Origin: Chrysophaeum taylorii
Taxonomy: Eukaryota > Sar > Pelagophyceae > Pelagomonadales > Pelagomonadaceae
DNA length: 64,000 bases
Reading direction: 5' to 3'
Assembly: GCA_029834535.1 (NCBI GenBank)
Contig: JAQMWT010000341.1
Coordinates: 124,001-188,000 of the forward strand
The translations under genes and the position numbers were made by a program. The notes beneath the pieces were generated by a model. The model was given only the letters and a program-made list of their open reading frames with translations, made no database searches and was not told the origin of the DNA. Shown here one piece after another: positions 12,505-23,452 of this stretch. Position 1 is the first letter of the stretch. Each line of letters starts with the position of its first letter.

Positions 12505-15211
12505 TTTAAATGTCGACTGCTAAGAGGGGGGTGTGTGTGGGGAGCATGAAGGATGTGGGTGGGTTTGTGGGATATGAGGGATGTGCCTGACGGGCGGAGA
12601 TAAGTACGCGGGACCTAGTCGGGGTCATCGCCGAGGCGGGGGGCAGGCGAAGAGAGGACGGGCCCCGCCCGTAGGTCGTACGCATGCTGCCGCCGGACGT
12701 ATGTGCGACGAAGGATGACGTCCTGCTGGGATCGGGCGGCCTGGGTGGGGTTCCCCGAGGCGGCGACATGGGCGAGGGCGGTGAGGGCACAGCGAGCCCG
12801 GCCTAATGCGTTGGCGATCCCCCGCCTCTGTGAAGTTGGCGCAGCTTGCCACCCAGGTTCGTGCAGCGATGCGCTCTGCGCATGTTTGGGCGAGAGCGTG
12901 GCACGCCGCGCTGGCCTCACCGAAGGCACCAAAGACGAGGCCGGCGACGGTGCCGTAGCTACGTAGCCGCAGTTCGACAGGGCCCAAGAAGCCAGGCGGT
13001 GGTGCTGTACCCGGCTGGGGGATGATGGCGTCGATGCCGCGGGCGTGAGCGAGGTATTCGGAGTGGACTTGCGCTGCGCGCCGATCGACAGGCGACGGGT
13101 GGGAGGGATGGAGGGCGTGGGCGGTGTACAACGAACCCCAAGCGAGGGTTTTGATGTCGTAGAGTTGCTCCTTGTTGTCGAGCGTGGTGAGGATGTCTGG
13201 GACGACTTGGCGTCGGGCGAGATTGCCTCGGTACCGGCCGTAGAGGCGCGTGCGAATGGTAGGGGCGACGACGTCAGCAAAGATGCCGAAAACCTCGGAC
13301 AGGGCTGGGATGCCGGCCTCTTTGGTGGTGGAGAGGGCGCAATCGAGCAAGCTGTCGTGCCAGGTGGTCCGCGCTCCTCCGCGGTTGACAAGGTTGGCCT
13401 GCGTGAGAAGCACCTTGCCGTGAGCGTCGAGAACGACGTCAGTGCCCAGAATGCGAGTGCCCACGAGGCCCAAACAAGCTGGAGAGGGGTAGCCAAAGTA
13501 CTGGGCACACATCTCAGCCCAGCAGCGGTTGGGGATTTGAAGGGCAGAGCTGGGCCACGAGCTGATGAACGTGGTCGAGAAGCGATCCCACGAGGATGCC
13601 GCTACTCGACGTGCTTCGGTGATGGGAAGGGTGGCCGCAAGGCGCTGGAGTGCAGTGGCCCGAGCTGTCTCACGCTGGGAGGTAAGAGCACGCTGGAGTT
13701 GGGGTATGAGCACGGGTGTCGAGATGGTGGGGTCGACGAGGACGCCCATGGAGACGAATTCGTGGGAGAGAGGACCGTCGACGAGATGAACGTTGGCGGG
13801 GTCGCCGGAACCAGCGCCGCCGTGGGAAGCCAGCGTGGTACGGAGATCAGCCCGAAGTCCGTCCCACGCAGTCTCGAGTGCTCGCCCCAGGCGGCAACCG
13901 GATGCGAGGAGGTGGTGCCAACGGTGCAACTCGTTACCTGTGCGAGAAGAAGTGGCACCCAGGACCGAGGCGAGGCGGGGGAGGTAGCCAGGGACCTCCA
14001 CGGCACCCGTAGGATCGCGAAGGTCGACGAGGTGTGGGAGGGCCTGGGCCGCCGTGCCAACAAAGGCGGCGGGGCTGAGGTCGGCGCAGGAGCGAATGCC
14101 GCCACCCCCACTTGAGGTGGTGCCAACGGTGCAACTCGTTACCTGTGCGAAAAGTGGCACCCAGGACCGAGGCGAGGCGGGAGGTAGCCAGGGACCTCCA
14201 CGGCACCCGTAGGATCGCGAAGGTCGACGAGGTGTGGGAGGGCCTGGGCCGCCGTGCCAACAAAGGCGGCGGGGCTGAGGTCGGCGCAGGAGCGAATGCC
14301 GCCACCCCCACTTGAGGTGGTGCCAACGGTGCAACTCGTTACCTGTGCGAAAAGAAGTGGCACCCAGGACCGAGGCGAGGCGGGGGAGGTAGCCAGGGAC
14401 CTCCACGGCACCCGTAGGATCGCGAAGGTCGACGAGGTGTGGGAGGGCCTGGGCCGCCGTGCCAACAAAGGCAAAGGCGGCGGGGCTGAGGTCGGCGCAG
14501 GAGCGAATGCCGCCACCCCCACTTCGAGCTGGAAGACGGAGGCGTTGGAGGACGATGCCGGTGGAGTCAAAAACCTGACGCGGATCTGCGCCAAGTGCTG
14601 TGGCGACGAAGCTGAGGACGGCAACGTCGAAGCGGCGGAGCGCGCTCAAGGCATTGGTGGGGTAGCAGTGTTGCGCGATGTAGTCCACGCGCGGGGCGAT
14701 GCAGTAGCGGCCCAACGAGTACATGCAGTGGAGGGAGACGTTCTGGAGCTTGGTGCGAATACGGCTCATGTAGCTCACCGTAGATTACGAGGCCGTCGGC
14801 GACAACGGGGATACCAGCAAGAGTACGCGTGCCGTCAGGCGCAACTTGGACGTGGTCGTGAACATCGGGGTGATCGAGAAGACCCATGCCAAGTGCCGGA
14901 CAGAACGCCACGCACTTGTCGAGGCGGAGATCCTCGCCGCTAGCTTGGATGTCGCGGGCGTACTGCAGGAGGGCGTCGACAACCTCACGAGGGGAACCAG
15001 AGATGACGCCGTCGCCCATGCCAAATCGGGCGTAGCCGGCACATGAACGTAAGCGGGTGTCAAGGGCCTGTGCGGCGTCATGCGTTGCCAGACAGTACGC
15101 CGGTGGATAGGTGGGGTCGCCTTGCTGGCCGCCTTCTTGAGAGTCGAAGGGGGCGCGATCGAGGCCGGTGGGGCCGTGGAGGGCCACGGCCGTAATTGCT
15201 TGAACATAAAT
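12505..15211 (-). mobile_element. 5'-truncated non-LTR retroelement with PD-(D/E)XK-type endonuclease
   Basis: The minus strand first encodes the end of a reverse transcriptase: GGQQGDP near 15113-15135, a motif-C-like FGMGDGVISG near 15000-15030, and the downstream block ending ARSGGGGIRSCADLSPAAF. It then encodes a C-terminal domain with RRQVVPDIL and, 12-15 residues on, LYDIKTLAWG (about 13137-13240). That spacing fits a restriction-like PD-DXK endonuclease of the kind at the C-terminus of R2-type elements. The frame breaks near 15187 and again near 14770, and the right end lacks earlier RT motifs, so the copy is 5'-truncated. The flanks ATTTGTC (12498-12504 and 15212-15218) look like a 7-bp target duplication. 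The element sits inside the Helitron microsatellite. Confidence 0.8.
13909..14523. repeat. Three tandem copies of a 200-210 bp unit inside the retroelement
   Basis: The word GAGGTGGTGCCAACGG recurs at 13909, 14114 and 14314, giving units of about 205, 200 and 209 bp with near-identical sequence. Small indels (AGAAG missing, AAAGGC duplicated) change the frame, so the encoded protein alternates between the genuine reading (LSPAAFVGTAAQALPHLVDL) and a shifted one. This is a recent tandem duplication or an assembly artefact. Confidence 0.9.
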
Positions 15212-15849
15212 ATTTGTCCCCGATTTAGGGTAAGGATCAGGTAGGCGCGGGAGCCAGACAGTGATCCTCCAAGCCGTCTACGGCGACCTCGCAGAATGTT
15301 TCCACGACCCGCGGCGGCTCTTTCAGCGCGCCATTCTCACGCCCCGTCGAAACGATGTTGTCGATGCTGACAACGCGCGCATGACCGCGGCCTTTTTTTC
15401 CCGGAGACGAGGCGTCGGAGTTCTTTTCGGCCGACTAGGTTGGGTCGGAAGACGACGCCGCGCTCTTTACAGTCGAGTTTTCGACTCCCTGACAACCAAC
15501 GGCATGCTGACTTTGATCGCGAGCTTAAGGTCTTCGCAACCTCGACCCGTCGCACGGCCACTGCAGCGGTACCGGATACATGATCGATCGTGTCGTGTCA
15601 CCGAGGCTCCTCCAACCTGTATCCCTTAAGGCCCGCCGACGCCAAACGATCACCAAGAGCCAGGGCCAGACGCCCCGCGAGGTCGGCGTCCTCTTGCCCA
15701 AGCCCGTCTTCTGTCACGTCCAGCTCTACGTGGCTCTCTGTCGATCGGCAACCCCGAGGATATGCTCTTCTGAGTCGACGACTCCACCCTACCCCACACG
15801 TGCTGTGCGCAACACCGATAAGCCCCCTCCCGGCGTCTACACGCGCACT

Positions 15850-16205
15850 GTAGGTGAACTTACTGTGGGGCCAGGTGAACTTACTGGAACCAGGTGAACT
15901 TACGGAGGTTAGAGTTTGGGACTAGGTGAACGAACTTTAGTGACCAGGCGAACTTAGTGAGACCAAGTGAACTTACTGGGTTTTAAGAGTAAACACTTAA
16001 AGGTTAGCGGCGTGTGCGGATCAAAGCAGCTTCGATTGGCGGGGGTGAGAGCGACGAGTTTTCAGATGGGAGTGGGGTGAGTGGATGTGAGCACGAGTGG
16101 GTTTACGCCGAAATTATTTACTGAGGTTAGAGATTTGGGACTAGGTGAACTTACTGGGACCAGGTGAACTTACTGGGGTTAGAGATTGGGACTAGGTGTG
16201 GTCTT
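15850..16205 (+). repeat. Subterminal short repeats of Helitron copy A
   Basis: At least six copies of a word close to ACCAGGTGAACTTACTGG occur here. They are interleaved with GGTTAGAGATTGGGACTA in two clusters (15850-15985 and 16125-16200). The reverse complement of the same array lies in copy B (43240-43560). Subterminal repeat arrays are often where element-encoded or host proteins bind, but function here is inference. Confidence 0.7.
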
Positions 16206-16258
16206 ACTGGCCTGCACTTGTTAAATAATAATTGTAAAAAATGGCGGTTGGTCTCGTA

Positions 16259-17209
16259 CTAGATATAATCCGGTTCAGTTTGCACCCAAGCGCGGATGTC
16301 GGCGTGGGGCAAGGTCTCAAAATAGAGTTTGTCCCAGGGGCAGCCGTGCGCGCGCGCCCACTTGAGGACCTCGAGATGGCCGGCGTAGGCCGCCTGAGAA
16401 CAGGTTTCTTCGTTCCAGGGGCAGCCGTTGGCCCGGGCCCACTTGAGGACCTCGAGATGACCGGCGTAGGCTGCCTGCGCGCAAGTATGTTCGTTCCATG
16501 GGCAACCGTGTGCGCGAGCCCACGCGAGGACTCGGAGGTGGCCGGTGTAGGCTGCCTTGTGGCACGTCCAGCGGTCCCAGGGGCAACCGTTTTCGCGGGC
16601 CCATTTGAGCACCTCGAAGTGGCCGCAGCCTGCCGCCATGGAGCAGGTTTCTTCATCCCACGGGCAGCCGTTGGCGCGAGCCCACTCAAGAACCTCTAGA
16701 CGGCCGGCGTAGGCCGCGCAGTAGCACAACCGATCCCAGAGACCCCGGTGTCGACGGACGAACCAGTCGATCCAGTCGATGATGCCGAGGTCGACAAATT
16801 CGTCGAGCTTTTCCTCGAGGTCGTCGAGATCGCTCTCGTCGTCGTCCTCCGGACGCACGCCGCGCGGAAGGCGGACGTTGTCGTCGACCTCTGGGTCGTA
16901 GCCGTGTCCCGGGACCATTGCCTTGAGGAGCTCGCCTTTGTGGTCGTCGACGCCGACTTTGTCGAAAAGTTTAGAGATTTCGACGAGATGGGCTTGCGTC
17001 GTGATGTTCTTGTGTGCGAGGGCGTCGAGGGCCTCGTCGGAGACGCCGTCGAGCAAGCCGAACAACCACTCCTCCTTGGCGTCGAGCATCTCGTGGAGTG
17101 CGGTTCGTTTCGTTTCGAGATCCAGCTCGTCGTCGTCGTCGTCGATGCTGTTGAGCATGACGAGGGCCTTCATGTCGATGAATCGCGCCAGGACGATGGC
17201 TCGCGTCAT
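16259..17209 (-). CDS. GCPW-repeat ankyrin-like protein
   Basis: A 316-aa single-exon protein. The N-terminal half (residues 1-160) is acidic and helical with an Asp run (SIDDDDDELDLE). The C-terminal half consists of about five repeats with a 27-residue period. Each has the form AAYAGHLEVLKWARANGCPW followed by an acidic/Asn stretch and TC. Such GCPW repeats are divergent ankyrin-type helical repeats, expanded in some stramenopile and haptophyte algae and in large algal viruses; they probably mediate protein binding. No enzymatic motif is visible. The stop codon lies about 40 bp from the right end of Helitron copy A. The gene is divergent from the giant HECT ligase with only 50 bp between start codons. 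Confidence 0.8.
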   Translation of the reverse strand: MTRAIVLARFIDMKALVMLNSIDDDDDELDLETKRTALHEMLDAKEEWLFGLLDGVSDEALDALAHKNITTQAHLVEISKLFDKVGVDDHKGELLKAMVPGHGYDPEVDDNVRLPRGVRPEDDDESDLDDLEEKLDEFVDLGIIDWIDWFVRRHRGLWDRLCYCAAYAGRLEVLEWARANGCPWDEETCSMAAGCGHFEVLKWARENGCPWDRWTCHKAAYTGHLRVLAWARAHGCPWNEHTCAQAAYAGHLEVLKWARANGCPWNEETCSQAAYAGHLEVLKWARAHGCPWDKLYFETLPHADIRAWVQTEPDYI

Positions 17210-17259
17210 CGTCGTCGTGGGGGTAAGTTTTTTTCTTTCCTCCTACTCAACAACGAAAG

Positions 17260-20200
17260 ATGAGCTGGAGGGTTCTCGTGGAGGACTTGGAGCGCGCCTG
17301 CGGTCCTGCGCCGCAGCGGTCGTCGTCGTCGTCGTCGTCGTCGTCGTGTTGCGCGGCGGCGTCCGAGGAGGAGGCGTCGTCATTTTTGTCCTCCGAGGCA
17401 CCGTGGCTTCTCGTGCGGCGGCGGCGGGGCCGTCTGGAAGCTCCTCTTGAAAGAGTAGTAGTTATGCCGCAGCAGCAGCAGCAAGGACGTTGTTCTCATC
17501 TGGGGGCGGTGCCGCTCGAAGAGGCGGTGGAGTCGGGGTGTCCCCTGAGCCTCGCCGTCGCGCTTCGGCGGGCGTGCGGGGACGAGAAGACGCCGCGGTC
17601 GTCCCGTCGTCTCGAAGCCGCGTTGGAGAGCAAGTCGCTTTTGCCGAGGTCTCGCGAAGCGTATTCGGAAGCGCTCGATTTGACCGCGGAGCGCGAACGC
17701 GACGCCCCGCTTCGGAAGACGCGGGCGCGGCTGCGGTACACGCGGCGCGAATATTACGAGTGCGCGGACCCCCGCGGCGGCGACATTCAGAGGCCGGGAC
17801 TGGTGGTCGCGACGCAGATCGGGTGTCTCGTCGACGAATCGTCGTCGTCGTCGAAGGACGCTCGGCACTACTACTACGAAGTGAGCATCCACCAGCGCGA
17901 TGTGGCCGTCCGCGTGGGATGGGCCGACTTCTGGGGAGGTCCTGTTTTCGCGGGGTCTTCGAAGATGAAAGAGGAGGACGCGCGCGTCGGTCTCTTTGAT
18001 TTCGAAATCCGGCGGCGGCGGCGGCGGCGGCATCATCAAAGGTCGGAAAAAAAGAAGAAGGTCGGCGTGCTTCTCTCGAGCTCGGGAACGGCGACGTTGT
18101 CGGTGGAGGGCGAGGTGGTTGCGACGCGGCGAATCCAAGGGAGGAGGGTCGTGTTCCCCGCGGTGGAGGTGCGGTCGACGCTGACCGAAAAGACGCCTTC
18201 TTCTTCTTCTTGTTCTAGTTGTGAAGAAGACGACGAGGCCAAGGAGTCGAGCGACGAGGAGGTCGCGTGCGTCGTCAACCTCGGAGCCCAACCCTTCTCG
18301 TCTCGTTCGCGCGAGCATTACGCGGGGGTCGAGGCAGCTCCCCGCGGTTCGCGGCTGGCGGTACGCACGAACGATCGAAACGCTTGCCCCGCGTACGCTC
18401 TCGGCGCCAAAGCGTTCGAGCGAGACGCGCGCGGCGCGACGCTCGAGCTCGTGGTCAAGGTCGGGACGCCAACAGACAGCGCGGTGGCCTGGCGGTGCGA
18501 CGCCAAGTCGGGGTTCGCGTTGTGTTTGATCCGCCGACCGGAGGAGGACCAAGGCCTCGTCCTTTCTGCCGTCCTCTTCGACGTCCAAGAGTCGCGACCC
18601 GCGAACGTGTCTAAATTCGCGTGTCGCGATAAGAGAGTCGGCGCCGGCGCGTGGCACCACCTCGGCATCGGGGCGCGCCGCTCGCGCCGCGGCGACGACG
18701 TCTCGTTGTTTGTGGACGGCCTCAAAATAGAGACGCGTCGCGTCGACGAAGATTGCGGCCGCCTCGGCCTCGCTCCCGACCGAGTTTTGGAAGCGAAGAA
18801 AGCGCGGTTTGGAGCCGAGGAGTCCGTCTTGGTGCTGGGTGCCCCCGCCTTGCTTCTCGAGTCTTCCGCGGCGGAGTCGAGCAGCATCGACGGCGAAATC
18901 GGGGAAGCCCGGCTCTGGGGAGAGAGGCTCTCGCGTCGCGCCATGTCCGCGACCTTCGCGCGCGGCGCGATTTCCGGCGACGAGCCCCGGCTTTTCGCGT
19001 GCTGGCCCATGGACGAAGCCGAGGGCAACGCGGCCCGGAACGTCGTCGTCCGCGGCGGCACGACGACCAAGTCCTCCTGGCTCGACGCCCCCCTCCACCT
19101 CGACGAAACCTGCACGACGTGGACCTTGGACGACGACGACGCCAATTCTCCAAAGCCGCGTCTCGACGACGCGACGTCCGACGACTCGTTTTTCTTCGAC
19201 GATTCCGTACTATCCTCCGACGTGGATCCTTCGCGTCGAAATATGGTCCTCGACGCCGAGCGCGAGGGCACTCCCGTAGACGCCGTCTCGGCGCGGGTCT
19301 TTCGCCTCGCGAGCGCCGTCCTCGCCTCGAGCGCGCCTTCCGAGCGCCTCAGGCTCGGGGTGGATCCCGCTTTTTCCGCGGTAGCGACCTCGGACGCCGA
19401 CGTTTTGGTCGCCGTCGCCGACTTTTTGGAGGCGGCGACGACGCCGATATCCGCGCTCGGCGCGGCGCGCTGGCTCCGCGCGATCCTCGCGCTCGTCTCC
19501 GACGAGGCGAGATCCCGCGACGTCGACGCGCTGGACGATAACGCTCTCGCCGACAGAATTTTCGCCGTCCTCGCGGGCTGCTGCCGCCGCTTTGGCTTTG
19601 GCGGTCGGTCCTCTCTCCCAACTCTCGACGCGTGCGCTCTCCTCGCGGAAAACGTCGAGATTTTGTTGGGCGCGGAGACCCGCCTCGCCGACGTCCTCGT
19701 CGACGACGCGACCCCTCGACCGCTGCGCGCCGCGCTCGTCGACGCCGTCGCGTCGCGGCCGCGCCTCGTCAGAATCCTCGTCCCGCCAATCCGCCGCGCG
19801 CGCCCGGTCGCCGACGTTCTCGAGGCCGTAGCCTCGCGCGACAAGCTCCGCGAGGACCCGACGGCCGTCCCGCGCGTCGGAGACCTCTGCCGCCGGAAAA
19901 AGAGCTCTCCACCACCGCCTCGCGACGACGACGTCGGCGTCGTCATCGAGGTCGTCGACGACGACGACCAGTCGTCGTCGCTTTGGGTCGAGTGGGGCGA
20001 CCGGTTGGCGCGCTTCCGCGGCGGCGAGGTGGTCGTGCTGCGCGAGGCGTCCCCCCTCGACGACAAAAGGAGTCTCGCGGCGCAGGCCCGGGCATTTCTC
20101 GGCGACGACGACGACGACGACGAGGGCATTAGTGTCGCGTCGGGCGACGCGACGAGCCTGCGGCGCGCGCTGGCCGACGCGGCCTCGGACCGCTTCGTGG

Positions 20201-23200
20201 ACGAACGGGCGTTCGGCGACGCGCTCCCGCGCTTCCAGGTCGCGAAACAGCGCGCTTCTCGCCTCGGGCCGCTCCTCGAGGCAGCGCCGCCGCGCCTCTT
20301 CTTCCAGCTCCTGGACGCGATCGCGCCTCGGGCCCGCAACCCCCTCGTCGGCGCGCCGCCGCCCGAGCTCGTGGCCGTCGCGGTCTCCCTCGCCGATCAG
20401 AGACCTCCTCCTTCTACGCGTCTCGCCGCGACCTTGGCTGCCCTCCTGCGCTTCGACGCTCCCGCGGGAGACGCGCGCCTCCTCGAGGCGACCGCCGGAG
20501 CAACCGAAGTTGGCCTGGCTTTGGAGGTCTTCGCGGACTGCGTCTCCGCCCTCCTCCTCCCGAGGTCGTCCGACCCCGTCGCGAAATGGGAAGATTGGCG
20601 CGAAAAGCTCTTCGTTTCCGACACCATCGCGGACGATAGCGAGCTTCCGGAGGACGACGCGGAGTACGCGGCCCTCGACGCGCGCGTCGCTCGCGCGGCA
20701 AAGTTATCGCCGGCCCTCGCGCGAATCGGGGGCCCCGACCTCGACGCGGCGGTCAAAAGCGCGGTCCTCGGCGCGCTCCGGCACACGCCGCGCAAAGAAT
20801 CTGAACAAATTGCCGTCTGGCGCCAGATCCCGCGGCTCCGGTCTTGGGCCGCGTCCCGGGCCGACCCCGAGCGGGCGGCGCGAGACATCGCGCGCAGGGG
20901 AGACGCGCTCCGCCGCGTCCCGCGCGACAAGGCCGCGGACCCCGTCGAAGTATTCCGCTTCTACCGCGATGCCGACGCCGACGCGGCCGTCCGCGCCCTC
21001 GAGGACCGCGCGCGCGCGGCGGCGGCGCGCGCGACGGCGCTCGACGCGTGGTGCGCGGCGTTCGAGCGCCACCGCGACGACGTTGGTGCTGCTGCGACCC
21101 TCCTCGCGTGCCTGTCGCCGCCCCTCGTCTACCGCCGCGGCCAGCGCGCGCTCCCCCGGGCCCTCGTCGACGCGGGGAGGACGAGTCTCGACCGCTCCAA
21201 GCTTTTGTCGTCGTCGTCGTTCCGGTGCGGCGACGTGCCGCGATTCCCGCCTCTCGAGGGCGCGCCTTCCCGCCTCGTCGCCGAGGCCGACCGCGCGCTC
21301 GACCGCGCCTACGGCCTGATCGGCCCCGACCTCCTCCTCGCGGGGAAAAAATACGCGGGCCTGCGCCTCGCGCCCGCCTGGGCTTCGCGCCTCGCGTGCC
21401 GCGCCGGCCCGAGAGACGACGACCTCGCCGTTTCCTTCGCGTCGGCCTTCCTCAAAGCTGACGCCACGGACGTCGCCCTGCGCCTCGCGCTCCTCGCGTG
21501 CGAGACGACGACGAGCGGAAGCCGCGTCGACCTTTTCGCCGCCCTCGAGCCGCGGCTCCTCGGACCCGCGCCCGACGCCACCCTCCGCGTTCTCCTCCTC
21601 GCGGCGCCGAGCCTCTTTGCGACCGACCCCCGCTGGATCGAGCTCTTCGTAGCCGCCGCCGCCGCCGCCGGCGGCGAAAAACAAAGCTCCTCCTCCTCCT
21701 CTTGGCGCGCCTGGCGCCTCGTCCGCTCCTGCTGCGGGAAAGAAGGCCACCACCTCCCCGATTCCCTCGCGTCGTCGGCCCTCGACGCCGTCGCGACCCG
21801 CTTCCGGAACGACGACGCGATCTTTCCGGCGGCTACGGCGGCGGACAATACCGGCGCGCGGTCGCTCGCTGCCGCGGCCGAGGCGTGCGCCCTCCTCCGG
21901 TCCCTCGCGGACCGCGAGCCGGTGATTTCGGCCGTCGCGACGGCGCTCCGCCGCGCCGACGACGCCCCCGACCGCGCGGCGCGCTGCCTCGCCGCCTTGC
22001 AGGTCCTCGGCGGCTTCCGCGAAAGGCCGACGATCGGCGCGGCCGCGTCGCATCCAAACCACAAAAACGTTTCGTTCGTCTCGGACGTCCGCGACAATTC
22101 CGACGCCGCCGAGGTCTGCGACCTCAATAGTTGTCGCGAGGAGGAAGCAGAGACGCTCCTCGCCCGCGACCTCCGGGTTCTCGAGCCGACGCCCCTTCGC
22201 TGGACCGAGGCAGCCAAGCCCGTCGCTACGGCCCTCGCCGACCTCGCGGTCCGCTTCTGCTGCTGCGGCCCGGCCGCCTCGTCGAATTGGCGCGCGTTGG
22301 CTCGCGCGGGCGTAGCGCGGTGCGCGCGCCTCGTCTGCGCGGGCGGCGGCGTGTATCCTCCAGCCGACGACCCGGCGACGCGGCCCGCCCGCGCGGCCCT
22401 GATCGCGAGGCTCCAGGACGCCGGCTCGTCCCTGCTCTCCAAGGCGCTCGAACCCCACCGCGTCCCGGGCATCGGAGCGCGCGACCAAGTCGAGCTCGAC
22501 CTCGAGAAGGCCCTCGACGAGGCGCGCAAAGACGCGCGGCGGTCGGGGGTGCGGCGGAACCTTCCGCCGGCGGCTGTTGATCAGCCCGAAATCGAGGAAC
22601 CGCCGCCGCCGCCGAGGTCGACGCAGCGGGCCCGCTCTTCTTCCTCGAGCGCGGGCTCGGGCGTGGCCCGCCTCGTCGAGATGGGCTTCTCCCACGCCCT
22701 CTGCGAGCGCGCCCTCGAAGTCACCGAGGGCGACGTCGAGGCCGCGCTCCACCTCATGCTCGAGGACGCCGCGGCGTCCATCCTCGACGACGACGACGAC
22801 GACGACGACGAGGACTCGTACGTCGACGAGGACCTCCGACAACGGGAAGAAGAAGCCGCCGCGGAGAAAGACGAGGAGGATTACAACCAGGACGAGAAGA
22901 ACGAGGATCGCGTGCTGACGTGCAAGGCCCTGCCGCGCGAGGAGGAGGAGGAGGAGGAGGAGGAGGAGGAGGAGGAGGTGGTGGTGGAAAATATTCGTGC
23001 CGAGCGCAAGCCGACTCCCTCGGAGGAAGAGCAGCAGGTCGCGCGTCGCGTCGGCGTGGTTGCGACCCGCCGCCGGCCGCGCGCGACCCACGACGAGGAC
23101 GACGAGCCGCGATGGCCGCGCCTCTACCACGTCTGCGTGCGCGGGGGCATCGCGCTCCGCGCCTCGCCGCGCGCCTCGGCCGCGAGAATCTCCGAGTTGC

Positions 23201-23359
23201 GCTCGGGCGACGAGCTCATCGTCGTCGGCGAGAGCGGCGACTGGCTCCAAGTTCGCCTCCTGAGTTCTTCTTCTTCTTCTTCTTCTCGAATCGGTGGTGG
23301 TGGTGGCCCGGTCGTCGCGCAGGACGCCCTCGCCGTGCCGCAGCAACACCGACCGCAGC

Positions 23360-23390
<31 letters not shown>

Positions 23391-23420
23391 TCATCATCAT
23401 CATCATCATCATCATCATAG

Positions 23421-23452
<32 letters not shown>

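Larger units (their letters stand above)
12373..16221 (+). mobile_element. Helitron-derived repeat, copy A (interrupted)
   Basis: The element starts TCCTAACTACTAATCGACAG (12373), runs into a TGTC microsatellite, is interrupted by retroelement DNA (12406-15211), and resumes at 15212. The resumed part reads, with frame breaks, like the C-terminus of a Helitron PIF1-type helicase. It has VYGDLAECFHDP near 15275, and TKSQGQTPREVGVLL followed by VFCHVQLYVALCR at about 15655-15745. Short AGGTGAACTTACTGG-type repeats follow to the right end CCTGCACTTG (about 16220). Nearly the same sequence without the insertion occurs inverted at 43230-44244. The 5' TC and TACTA word fit a Helitron; I do not see a canonical CTRR end with hairpin, so the class call rests on the helicase pieces. 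Confidence 0.75.

Noticed and set aside
12400-12572. Reading the two 100-bp direct repeats as a CRISPR-like or satellite array
   Set aside because: Only two copies, explained by two retroelement 3' ends within a microsatellite.
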